The translations under genes and the position numbers were made by a program. From contig JAGUCH010000001.1 in NCBI GenBank assembly GCA_019096065.1, positions 6,944,001 to 7,008,000 of the forward strand: 64,000 nt of DNA, in the 5' to 3' direction. Below the pieces are notes generated by a model. The model saw nothing but the letters and a program-made list of their open reading frames with translations. It did not search any database and was not told the origin of the DNA. Positions 10,629 to 22,256 of this stretch are shown here, piece by piece. The stretch comes from Paracyclopina nana. Its lineage: Eukaryota > Arthropoda > Copepoda > Cyclopoida > Cyclopettidae. How positions within the stretch are numbered: position 1 is the stretch's first letter; each line of letters begins with the position of its first letter.

Positions 10629-13600
10629 TCAAATCACACCATTTTTCATCTTCTCGGCCGAATTCAACGGCTTTAAAACGGTAGCTTTCATTTCCAGCAG
10701 ACTCCAACCTGAACTTCCTTCATTGTCCTGAACATCGTTTCCCTTTCCTGAAAGTTAGCACATAAAAAAAGCAAGAACTGATCTTATTTGCATACAAGTA
10801 GCCAAGCTCTAAAAAAATTCTTCTTGGGGCTGAGGGGTTCATTATTTATGGAGCCTGGCATGGAAAACAAAGAGGATGCAGCGCTAAAATGATGAAGTGT
10901 ACTGTGTATCCAATTTAGCTTGAAGAGGTCGTCCAATTCATGCTCAAGTGGCAGATGAATGCATGCAAAAGTAAATGGAATGAGTCTCATAGCGCTCACC
11001 GTAAAGCATAACACCACCGTCTTTGAGCACGTTCATCTGTGTAGGAGAAAAATGTATATAGATCTTGATAAACTTGTAGGAAGACTCGATTCAGGTCAAT
11101 TGTACCATCAAGTTTAGCCCAGGAGTTTCACTGCCAATTTTCTGCCAGTTGGTTTTTTTCTCATCATCCCCCAAAATGGAGTCGACAGTTTGATCAAAAG
11201 TGAGACCGTTCTCCATGGGAGCCTGAAATAGGCAGCTGACTTGACAACGTCATAAAACTTGAGCCCTAGTAAATAGGTTAGGCAACGAAGTAACCGGCAT
11301 GGCTATAACTTTATTCGCCCATGGTGAACGCAACTGATCAAAGTTTGCTCATAAAAAAGTGGTGTAACGCATGGAAGATTAGGGTGTGCAATTTTCAATT
11401 GAAAGAGCGCCAATGTGATAAATTAATTAGCATAAAATGCTGAAACAGTTCGAAACATGTGGCCATGGCTATTGGAAACCAATATGGCGCGCAGAAATAT
11501 CTATAAGAACCCAACAGTCCTTCATGCAGCGATGACCTTCTAAGCCTTTTAAAAGTTTTTCGTGATCATCAATCCTATTTTATATCTCTTCGAAATTGAT
11601 TTTGAGACGTACTTAAATTGTGTTTCTAAAATATGTACTCGTAGTAGCAGTACTTCGGATGCCTTAAAATTCGACAGCCTGAGAGTATCTTTAATCGAAT
11701 GGGTAGACAGAAATGCTGAGCCTTGCTAAAATTCAGCGCGTTATGAGCGAACATAAGTTTTTTGGATTGTACCCAATTTCCAGAAAATTGTCGCAATGCG
11801 GGAATAATCGGTTGCAAACTCCACACAAAAATTTTGGAGTAACGCTGGTTAGGAGCCATTTGAATATGCAAAGCTCCAACCATTGCAACCAAGTAAAATT
11901 TTTCTTCGAAGATCTGAATGCACAAGTTGAGGCTCGGCCTAAGTAAGACAAATAAAAGGCTCTACGAGGTTCCTTTTCTCAGTCCAAAGCCCGAACAAGC
12001 ATTTTTTGTCTAAGCAAACCAATTCTGAAGACCGCGTCAATTAATGTGAAGGACAAATCCAAGCATCAGATGAGTTACAGATAAATTGTGGTCAGCTGAA
12101 ATGAGCCAACACGATAGTAAAATATGCTTGTCGGGAATTACTATTCGAACGCTTTGATTTTGGCGTCGTTTTCCTAAAATGGACCTAACAGCAATTGGTT
12201 GTGATTAGTAGCTTACTAAATCTTGGCACAGTTTCTCTCAGCACAAAAAATCTTTGTTTCATTATAAGCACATTCTGTAGTCAGTTGCTAGTTGCCAGCC
12301 AGAGAAAAATCTGCAATGCTGTGACTTTTTGACCTTAAAGGTCGACGAGAAGAAGTACGGCAATGGCCGATTGTTGTACACTGAATAGAATGTTGCTTCG
12401 ATGAAAAAGAGCTAGTTTTCAGGAACTGCATCTAAACCTGTTTAGACTTTCTAACAAGATTAATATCTTCCTCGTCAGTGTTCAAACTTCTCGTGTTACA
12501 TAATTGATCCCCGTAGACAACAGTAAAACCGCCACTGCATCTAGGGAGCTAAAGCGCTTAGTCTGTAGCACAACCACGATCAAGCATAATAATGAAATGC
12601 GATCTGGATTGAATTCTATTCTTCGAAAATGTAGTAAACGGCCACAAAATTCTCCCAAAGCGGATCTTTGGAAAGCCCTCTCTCAGTCATCGTCACTTTT
12701 CGTGCCCAGAAGCAGATTTCTTCAGCTACACTGAACACGAGAAATGAAGGCTTTCAAGATCGAACAAGTAAAAGGTTTTAAAACTTTGGGCCGTGTGAAA
12801 AGCTCTCGTTTGAAGGCCACGCATTTTTTCCACGATAGCTAGCCACGAACACATTGCTTAAAAGTCGGATACATCTCGTTGAGGTTATTCTACAGCAAAA
12901 GCTACTGCCCAGATCCATTTCATCTGCAGAGCTGCAGCAGAGCCCGGGCATTATGCGCAGAACTGATAATTTTCTCGTTAACCAAACAATACTAACAGTA
13001 ATGTGGCGAATCCATTGAACCTGATTTATTTGATTTATCTAGATCATTTTTGGGGGAATGGGTTACGCACCAATGACTTATTGCTTCTTGTCCTCCTAAC
13101 TCGCAGCTAGCTCGGATAAATGTTGCTACGAGAGAGGCAAAGCCGGGAAACGATAAAAGTGCATTAATTTCCATGGATGTAACCATGGTTTTGTGGAAAC
13201 TTTCTATGCAACAATGAAGATAAGCATTTTTGCCCTGGTCATAAGTAAAGAACTTTTTTAAGCATAGATGAATTATCTTTTAAGAAGCAAAGTGAATCTT
13301 CATTTCGATATAAATCTTAACCTAAGGTAGCTCTGAACAAGTTCAGGACGTCGAGAAGCGAATTTGGCAACTTTCGCTCACCTTTTCACTTTAATTTAAC
13401 CCTATATCAAGACCAGCCGTTCTCACATTTGTTGGCCTAAAATTTAAAATTTAAAATGTGATTTTTGACTAAATATGTATGCAAATTTGAGGGAATTTGT
13501 TTGCAAAAATGAAACTACTCGGTGAAGAGTGAGAAATTATTTTGCCCAATTTTTACTTTTTAAGGTGTTTTTCGTGCCAGTTCTTGAAAAGTTTCTATAA

Positions 13601-14468
13601 GGCTTACATGGCTAGTGCATTTGAGTTTTATTACTTTGATGGTAGCTTTCTGGATGCAAGATGAAAAATGCATCTGTGCCTAATTTTAATAAGCGGTTGA
13701 GTGAAAGCTCGAAAATTGTCGAAGCTTTCTTTTCCTCGGTTTATGTAGGGACTTTCTTCAAGAGTTAAGCCTCAGCGTTATGGGCTTTGCAGAAGAAAAT
13801 GCATTATTTTGCAGCGGTTTATCTTCAACGTACCACACATATAGTTTGGGTACTCGAGAAAATACTTTGGTGTATTCGAGGACAAATTGCTTTATACAAC
13901 AATGTATCACAAAACTCGGCTCAACTTCTCGAAGAAAAGCCGACCAAGGAAAAAATTAATCTCCGATGACAAAGTGTTATTAGTCTTTCTCACAATATGC
14001 AGCACTATTCAGAGAAAACAGCAATAAATCTAAATTTTGTTGTAGATGCCCTAGCTTTCTCTCGATCAATTCTCGGTAATGTTTTTAAGAAAGAAAAATA
14101 GCCTTCAAGGGTAGCTTACGTTGGTGAATGGAGCGTGAACTGGCAGTAGGCTCCGTTGTCCCACAATCGGCTTCTTTGATTGGAGTCCCAGGGCATTTGC
14201 CATGGGAAATGCCAACTCATTTCTTCTACTTACTTTCGTGAAAGATGGATCAGTGTCGACGTCGACTTTGAACAATGAAGCCGAGGCCGCAGGACGAGGG
14301 GTGCCTATAAGGATCAAACAACAATACAACCCACATAAAAAAGGACAATAAAAAGAGACAAGGAAGTGGTCGCACAATACACTTCGGTTACTTTTCCCCT
14401 CTCTTCTTACCTTCTTCGGCGAAAAGCAATGTAATCCCCAAAATGAGGATGAGAAAACCTGCCGCCAT
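10629..14468 (-). CDS. Unrecognised secreted or signal-anchored protein, 171 residues
   Basis: Exons on the minus strand: 14468-14411, 14304-14120, 11222-11106, 11036-11000 (37 nt) and 10747-10629. All junctions are GT-AG and the phases (1, 0, 0, 1) agree, giving 171 residues with one stop. The N-terminus MAAGFLILILGITLLFAEEG is a signal peptide or signal anchor. The same frame is open a little upstream with basic residues (SLRKVAL), so a type II membrane anchor with a missed 5' exon is also possible. The rest is soluble, with no cysteine pattern or motif I recognise. It has a short acidic stretch (GDDEKK) and a C-terminus ending MKNGVI. It lies downstream of UBXN6 on the same strand, starting about 0.68 kb beyond the UBXN6 stop. 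No function assigned. Support is splice consistency only. Confidence 0.55.
11223..14119. other. Intron of the 171-residue gene
   Basis: A 2.9-kb phase-0 intron. Short open frames on both strands have no splice sites or motifs that support coding. No repeat was recognised. Confidence 0.4.
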
Positions 14469-14970
14469 TAGTGCAACTTTTCGTAGACTGTACTCCTTTT
14501 TGTCCAAGCAGCTGCCGCGAGCATGTAAAGCAGCCAACACTTGCGGAGATTACCATGCCTCAAGTTTCACCAAGTTTCACGTGCTCCAAAACACAACTGC
14601 GAATATTTCGGGGCTTAGAGCTAAATAGTTCACTAAGGACAAACCAAGTATAAGAGTGATGGTGCACAGGAAACTCAAAGTTTTGCTTCTATATCGCGAT
14701 CTCCGTCCATTGTTTGAAGAGGGAAACTTCTTCAAAATGGACATAGAAAATTGGAGTTAAGATATCTTATTATAACAAGTATTTCGTTTCAACTGGGCAA
14801 TGAGTAGCAAAAAGTGCGTAGAGACTGACTGAGAAAACTGAAACAAGTAGTTGAGCGGGTCAGTGCGCGAGCGTCTCCTAATTGACCGGCCGATTCAAAT
14901 AGGTGGCGCGAACATACAAAAAAGAAAAAATAGCAAGCAAAGTTTATTTTCTTAAACGTTTAGAGATGAT

Positions 14971-15120
14971 CAGCCCGGCTCCAACAATGAAAATCAGTAT
15001 AGTATGGACAACTTACTTTAAGCATAGTATGGTATCTGCTAGCTCGCGCACTCAGCTGCACCATACTATACTGGTTAATCGTACTTGTACTATACTTATT
15101 TTGTTGTTGGAACTGGGCTT
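14971..15120. mobile_element. MITE with CAGCCCGG termini, copy 1
   Basis: About 150 bp bounded by CAGCCCGGCTCCAACA and its near-complement TGTTGGAACTGGGCTT, with an inner conserved core GCTAGCTCGCGCACTCAGCTG and paired CATACTATA words. A second copy lies at 39,543-39,698. It is a non-autonomous DNA element with no coding capacity. It starts 24 bp beyond the UBXN6 stop, so it probably lies in the UBXN6 3'UTR: a possible minus-strand poly(A) signal follows at 14,943-14,948. Confidence 0.85.
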
Positions 15121-15143
15121 ATGAATATTTGTGGGTAGACATT

Positions 15144-18100
15144 TTAGTCAGATTTGGCCAGTGCAGCAACATCATCTTTGAGATAAACCGAATTTGGTCC
15201 CAATTGTTGCTTAACTTCTTCGGCAACTTCGGGATGCCAAGCAAAGGAAAGTAATGAAGTTGGTACGAGGCCCAAGTCTATGAGACTCGAGTCTTTGACT
15301 GGTTCGTCATCCAATTTTTGACCAGAAGCCGTATCGAGCAGCACAAAAGGGAGAGGATGCTCTAAGCAATCAGTGACAAATTCTTCGACCATCTTGAAGC
15401 GCTCGTATACCGAAAAAGTTCCCTAGAAATAGCAAAAAAGGCGAGATTGATAACAAAGCAGCAAAATTTGGTGAAACTTCCTACGAGAGAAAAAGGGACA
15501 CAAAAAGACCAGGGAAATACATCAATCTATTGATATCATCGTGGGGAGGAAGGAAATTCGGCCTCACAAGTAGTGTTGTTGTTGACTTCTTCTCGTAGAA
15601 CTACCACGCACACGCAAAAACACGCGCACATACTATGCATAAGTAAATGGGACATGTTCCCTATCACAACCACTGAGAAGACCTTGGAGGAATTTTTTTA
15701 TCAATGTAATGCACAAATACAGGAAAAGGAAGGAGAAGAAGGAACACAAGAAGAAAACAAATAGTTGGAAAGCTCATATGAAGTGCCCTTCTGCAAGTGA
15801 AAGATAACCTGCTTTATTGGAGTAGCTAAGGCTTTCTTAGAATCCTATTGTAGCCATTTCAAGTCGAATCTAGGCATATTTTCGGTTCGCATTACGGTAT
15901 AAAAGTCAGTGAGAAAAGCTCAAACTAGGAAACTTAACTTTCTTTAGGCAAACCACTCTTCCATATTTTTCATTGCATGTTAAATAAAGGCTTTGAGTGA
16001 AGATTTCTATCGAAATCAAAGCGTTGCAGTTCTTACATTTGCTGAAAAGTTGCCTCATTAAGAACTCCTAATGTAAACAATAATGGAAGTAAGAAAAAAG
16101 CTAATATCTTGGGATGCATGAAAGGCCTTCCAATTTTGGCCTAAAGCGTATCCTCTAAAGAATTTGTCAAGGGCCAAATTGTGTGCCTGTGGTGGGCAAT
16201 AACGGATTTTTCTTCTTTTGGATCAGCCCCCCGATAAATCTTTCGTATGTAGCATTAGGTAATCGACGAAGCTTTACGTTGGCCACCTCACTTAATTAAA
16301 AGAACGAATTGGCTTCAGTAGAGAGCATGCGCGCATTAAGAAACTTTCTACTTCAATGCAGCCCAAAGTTTTGCCTCCAAAATGACGGGAGGAACTAATC
16401 AAGCTTTTTATGCGGCCAAGCCAAAAACAAAACCCCCTTTAATGTTAGCACAACTTTAGACTTGGTACACGGGGCTAAAAAATCCATTGGGGTCATCACA
16501 GCATTCAACGTAACAAGAGCCCAAAAGAATTAAGAAAATTTTCAATCATGCATCTGATAATAGGCCTGTGATATTTACATCACTAGGGCTGCATTCATGA
16601 ATGGCCAAGATAATTACTATTATGAGGAGTCCTCTCTTTTGGGGGACGCATAGCACATACACATTCTGTAGAGCTTGCATGAAAGAAGAAGAGTCGCTAA
16701 ATAATCCGCCAAAAGCGGATCTTGTATTTCAGTCAGATTTGGCGCATGACGAAGGGGGAAAACACGCGGCAATGAAGATAGATATACCAGTAGAAATTTT
16801 GGGACGTGGGACATTTTATGGGTCACACTTCATGAACACTACATATAAAGTGCAAGAAAATGTAAATGTCCAGGAAAGGACCCGCATGGTCTTTCCTCAC
16901 TTTATTTAAAAAGTACAACAACGAGCGGCTTTTTGCAAATACGGAAAAATCCCCTTCAATGTTGGCTGTTTTTCGCTACCAAGCCTACACCTATTAAGAT
17001 GCATTGCATTACGAAGCTGGTAAAATCAGCTTCGAAGTAAAAGACCGCAAGCCTAGCTGGTGAGGAAATAGGCATCAAAACGTGACAGTTTGTAGGCTAA
17101 CCTGAAGGATGAGGCCATCTGGGAATCGAACTCGTATGAGACAAAATCGATATTTTCGCCGTTCCTTCCTCTCCTCACGTTCCCGCATGGCTTTAGTTCG
17201 AAGCATGCCCTCGCGTTCCACCAATTCAGCCCTAAAAAGAGGAATTTCAATCAAAATTGAAGAAAACATACCAACGCAATATGTGCTAGCGCACAAAAAA
17301 ACCTTAGTTTGCCTATTCAAAAATCTACCATTCAGCGCTGAAAGGAATTTTTCCAATTTCACACACGCGCGTAAAATCATCCTATGAAAATTATCAGTTG
17401 AGGAGGAAAAACCAACAGTGGAGCATTTTCGTGGAAATGTAGCCTCCATTTCAAATGCTTGACATCTTGGAGGCTGAAACTCCATTCCAACTGATGTAAT
17501 TTCTCGAGAAATGCAATGCACAAAAAGCAAGCATCTAAAAAATGTAACCTGCATTTTTGCTCGTCTTTTTGCAGGTTTACTCAAACGTCTACGCCTGCCG
17601 TAAAATCTTATTTTCTCAGTTCGAGCTCAAAAGACCTGGAGGGACTCTGTAGTCTGAGATAATGCAATTTTGCGCAGTTCTAGCCAAGTAGCCCTTATTT
17701 ACTTAGTGCTGTAATTTTGGCAAAGTTTAAGGGCCCTTTGGCGTGCACTGAGAGCTTCCTGCCAATTCTCTTCCAAGAAAGCGGATACATTTTTCAAAGC
17801 AGGCTCAACTGCATGAAAAACCCATCCATAGACGGGTTAAAATCTTGCCACCATGTAGCATTTTGCACTGTGAGGCACACACGCGCAAAAAAGTCCAATA
17901 GAAAGAAATCCCAATTCTTAACGCGTGCACATCCATCCCACTTACTTTAATTGCTGCTCTTTTTTAATCTCCTCTGGAGAGAGTGCAAAAAAATCGGGAG
18001 GCAAAGAGATCTTCTGCTGCGCTTGACTTGGCATCAGAACTTTAATGCCTCGATCAAGTTCTGCCCGAACTGGCTCAGATCCAAGAAGAGCATCCTTTAA

Positions 18101-19109
18101 CAATTGGAGGCTGGGGAGATCGTCACCGAAGAACACCCAAAATTCAAGCTCATCCTCCAGAACTTGGCTGGTGAATCCTGCGGCTTGAAGAAAAATGTCC
18201 GTGCCCTCCATGCAGGCGATTCGTTCTTGATAAGCTTTATTGGACTTGCGGATTTTGCGGAACTTCTCTTCGGCTGGATTCTGGATAATGTTATCCAGAT
18301 ACTTGCAGAGAGTATCAACGCACACTTTAACCTGTACACACAAAGAGAACAACTATCAGTTATGTTCGCAGAAAGCCCGACTTTTACCTTCTCTGGGTCT
18401 TTGTTGAGTGTGTGAATGATTAAGCAGGATGTAAGGCCGGGCTCCTCGTCGACCTGGCTGTATAAAAAGTCCTTGATGGCTTGACGCATTTCCTCTTTGG
18501 GCAAAACTTGATCACCTACGAGGGGGCACTTGTACAAGATCGGGTGGGAGCTTCTGCAGGGACCCTCTATTTCCACAAGAGGCTTTTCTCTATATGTTTC
18601 CCGCAGTTTCGCCGCTTCCTGCTCACTCATTTGTGCTTTTTCCAGCTCTTTTTTAGCCTGCGCACGAATTGCGGCCTGCGAACGACGTTTCTCGAAGTCA
18701 TCCACATTTTGGCTCTGCGAGTCCTTCGCTCTGGAAATAATGGATGGTTTTGTTTCTCAAGCCATTATGCACCTTTTTACGACTCGTATCATGACACGTG
18801 TGCCAAAAACATTTTTCATAAATGTACCACCAGCAAAAAATGTAATGTTGGCGAAGAAGAACTCGGATTTGGAGACATTTACCTCTCAAGAGCTGCAGTA
18901 GCTGCCAGTCTTTTTTCATGGCTCAGCTCTCCTCCACTTTTGGAACATGAAGCCCCGTGTTGCTGCTGACGGCTTGCAGCAATTGCAGCTGCCCTCTCCC
19001 TTGCAGCGTTCTCTGCAGACGTGGCATCGCCCAATTTATGCCCAGAGCCAGCCAATTTGAATTTGGCGTCGGCCTTCTTCTTCTCGAAAAATCTCTTGAT
19101 CGCTGACAT
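15144..19109 (-). CDS. UBXN6: UBX domain protein 6 (UBXD1), VCP/p97 cofactor
   Basis: Exons on the minus strand: 19109-18883, 18730-18388, 18331-17946, 17231-17102 and 15422-15144. Phases agree, giving 454 residues (human about 441). The start is MSAIKRFFEKKKADAKFKLAG, matching the family N-terminus. Domains: a VCP-interacting motif (RLAATAALERA, about residues 66-76); a PUB domain across exons 2-3 (about 150-270, including CVDTLCKYLDNI and YQERIACMEGTDIF); an EPVRAELDR/LPPDFFALSPEEIKKEQ linker; a basic helix TKAMREREERKERRKYR; and a C-terminal UBX domain from about 343 to 425 (RVRFPDGLILQ, IDLGLVPTSLLSFAW). UBXN6 helps the p97 ATPase in endolysosomal sorting, ER-associated degradation and lysophagy (family knowledge). 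Intron 4 is 1.7 kb, the others short. The ATG sits 17 nt after the stop of another ORF on the same strand. Confidence 0.97.
15423..17101. other. UBXN6 intron 4
   Basis: A 1.68-kb intron splitting the UBX domain. I see no exon, repeat family member or RNA gene in it. Confidence 0.5.
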
Positions 19110-19126
19110 GTTGCTGATGTGGTTCT

Positions 19127-19585
19127 TCACTTGAACTTGAAATCGTGCTCCTTCGGCAATTGAAATTCCGACATGGAAAGCCTCAACTCCTCAATGACCC
19201 TGCGAGACCCGCCAGGCTGGAGCCCAAATTTGGCGGATATTTTGGGACCGTAAATCCTCCAGGCAAGAAGGACCAAAAGAAGATTTCCAAGGAGAATGAG
19301 GGAAAATTCTCGCAGCAGTTCCACCTGGAAATCGGTAAAATCGATCAACTTGCAAATCTTGCTCCACACCAAATATGGAATGTGGCTGTAGTTTCCAGCT
19401 GAAACTTCGGCGTGAATCTGATCGAGAAGGTTGTAGAACTTCGTCAAGATCCAAATGACAGATCCAGACTCTTCTTCGATGATTGTTTCTGCCGTTTCCT
19501 CGGGAGCCTCGGTCGTCAAGTTGTCACCAGACACAACAGAATGAAGGAGCAATATCGGGTAAAGCAGTAAAAAGTTACAATTCAT
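19127..19585 (-). CDS. Small single-pass membrane protein upstream of UBXN6
   Basis: One uninterrupted frame of 152 residues from the ATG at 19585. The frame is open further upstream to 19759, but only this ATG directly precedes a signal peptide (CNFLLLYPILLLHSVVSG, cleavage near residue 20). An acidic, threonine-rich stretch (NLTTEAPEETAE), two possible N-glycosylation sites (N22, N65), a transmembrane helix at about residues 94-112 (LILLGNLLLVLLAW) and a cytosolic tail ending KEHDFKFK follow. This reads as a type I membrane protein. I do not recognise the family. The stop TGA (19129-19127) is 17 nt before the UBXN6 ATG, in a different frame, with no pyrimidine-rich splice acceptor or poly(A) signal between. 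Either one mRNA carries both, or UBXN6 transcription starts inside this ORF. Confidence 0.8.
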   Translation of the reverse strand: MNCNFLLLYPILLLHSVVSGDNLTTEAPEETAETIIEEESGSVIWILTKFYNLLDQIHAEVSAGNYSHIPYLVWSKICKLIDFTDFQVELLREFSLILLGNLLLVLLAWRIYGPKISAKFGLQPGGSRRVIEELRLSMSEFQLPKEHDFKFK

Positions 19586-22256
19586 GATTGCTTCGCCCTG
19601 ACATTTTCGTTTCCAGCTTTTCCCGTGGATTTTAGAGCTATGAGTGGGCTTTTGTTTGTCACGTAAAAAAAGATCAGCTGTTGATATGAAAATCGCAACG
19701 TTTTTATGTCGATCTAAAATAGTACTTGCAACAAATTTCTTAAGTTGATCGGGATACATCTCAAGAGCAAAATTGGTCTAATTCATTCTTTCAACATGTT
19801 TTTTTTAATATTGAAATTTCCATTTGGACTAATAGCATAAAAAATAGACGGACTAAAAAGAAGGAAATTGCCTTAATTTTTGTTATACGCTCTGCTATTA
19901 GAAGAGCGCAACGTCAAGCTTTCAGCGCAACATTCTCATAAAACAATCGCAACCTTGAACAAAATCGGAAAAAGGCTACAGATGAGTTATGAGGCAACAG
20001 TTCATCCGCAACGAGACATCAAGCCGCGATGACATGAACTGTGAAGATGTCCTTGGTTCAGGTAGCATCATCAGAAATAAAGTAGGGCATTTTATGAGAG
20101 CATAACTAACCAAGAGTGCATAAACTGGATATAGAGTTTTGCATGCAGGCTCTGAGCCGAAAGTACAACAACCAGGCCTTGCCAAAAGGCAATTTTTGGA
20201 AAAACAATATGGTAATACGACTTTGGCAAAAGTTCTGCACAGCTGCTAATAAAGGAGAATTCAGCAATTTTACGCTTCATTTCCAAAAAAGCGCTACAGT
20301 AAGTCAATTTTACGTTTTCCCCATTTCACCAGGCTTTGCTTAAATGTGGATTTAAAGGCTGCAATCTTTTTGCCATTCAAGAGGATTAAGAATTAATTCC
20401 GCAACAGTGACTCCTAAAACTTAACAAGCCTCACTTTTTATGTGTGAGGATGGCATCAAAGGAATCTCATTTCATGAGTAAAATCCTCGGGTTTCATTAA
20501 CGTTGGTCTTGAAATTTCCCCACGAATTAAGCCTACTGTCTGGCATGCATGAATATCACCAAGAGTGTTTTATTTGGCAAATGGTGGGCAAAAGTTTGCG
20601 TCGAGCCGATTAGTTTGGGCTTAGAGAAAGCTAACTTAACCATGACGTAGTTGTAGAGTAACAAAGCGCGCGTAGTGCTCGAATTCGTCGTTTTCATAAG
20701 TCACCTCACCCATAGTGCTTTTAATGGCCGCGAAATAACACGCATTTGTTCTTCTATGTTGCTCTAAAAAATATATGAGTTTTGCAGTGCGATGATGACC
20801 GATTCGAATGACTGTGTGTGTTACAACGCTGAAAGTGAAGAAAGAGAAGCGCGTTCTGGTAGAAATACTACTACGTTCAGGGCGACGAGAGCAATGCAAT
20901 GGTGGCCGCCGCCACTTCTTGGTTGCTGCTGCTTTCGTATTAGGCTGAAGTAGTTCTTCGCCAAATGTGAGAGCAACAGAAAGTCACGGAAAGAGATTTG
21001 CTCAACCTACTACTACGGTAAGCTCATTTTCTCTAAAAATGACACCATCATGCCACTGCACTGCCTTTAGCATTATGAATTTTCCTTGAAGCTTTTGAAG
21101 AGTTTTACGGTGACAATTTTGGCCATGAAAGGGGAAAATGTAAATCACAACTGACGGGTTTTTGTCGAAAAGGCTGCATCATTCTTTATGTTTGTGTTTT
21201 ATTGCACGACGGTACGTACGTGCATGGTGGCAAAAAAGTGGCAACCTGAATATAGAGAACACCAAAGCCACAGACATTTTTAGAATGAGTTATGTTATGG
21301 CAGAATACATAGCTGAAGAAGTTAGCCCACGGCAAGACAAGGCACAAAAAATCTTTGCACAAAGGAGTTTCAAGTGACCATAGATATACTCGCTTGTATT
21401 GTCAAAAGTTTGGCTCCATTTGAGTGATAAAAATGCATTTGCGCAAAAGTGAAAGAAAAACCATGCTATCAGGCAAAACTTTGGGTCAGTTACCCTGCAA
21501 CTCCGTCAGTTTTTTTTTCAAGGTGATTGCACATGTTTGCTTGTCATCCAGTTTCATCGAATAGGTGTGGCTGATAATGCAAGTGAACCAATGATCACAA
21601 GAAAGCCAATTTAAAAAATAACGTACACACACCACTGACGTTGCACATGGTTGAGCAGCCTATAAAAGTGCAGATTTCGATACTCCATAAAGAGCCCCTC
21701 TCGTACACAGCAGAATAGGCAAAATACATCCTATAAGGAGCCTCCACTGCACCGCAGCCTTAAATAATACATATATGCTTCAGATAAACTTTGCCGTCCA
21801 AAGAGGCTTGAAAAGTGCTCATTAAAGCTTAATTCTCATGAATGGTTACTTTTTAAACTTTTTTCGTGTTGGTTGTGCTTTTTTCGTTGCAATACTTTTA
21901 TGTTTGGGAAACAATGGCAATTTAACCTTAGTGTTTTGGTAATAACGGGTAAGAAAGTAGGTAGCAAACACAAAATAATAATACATATTGCCGCAAAGGT
22001 AGCGCAGTGTGGGCACTACAGCCTTTGTAGCAAGTATTCTTCAGCAGCCTTACCCTTTATTGTTCTCGTGTATGATTGATTTTGTCATTTTCAGATCTGG
22101 TACGATGATGAGAAAAGAAGAGGTCAGCATAGACAAAGGCCTCGAATGAATGAACGGCAAAGGCACGGAAAAACGTGCTTTTGATTAAGAAATTGGACAG
22201 CGCAGTGAACTACAGCTACTTGTGAATCATCTGTATTCTATTCAATCCGAAATAGC
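19586..22256. other. Divergent spacer between the UBXN6 pair and the Dpr gene
   Basis: The two flanking transcription units point away from each other, so both promoters should lie in this 2.7 kb. No recognisable TATA box or conserved element stood out. Short open frames have no coding support. Confidence 0.4.
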
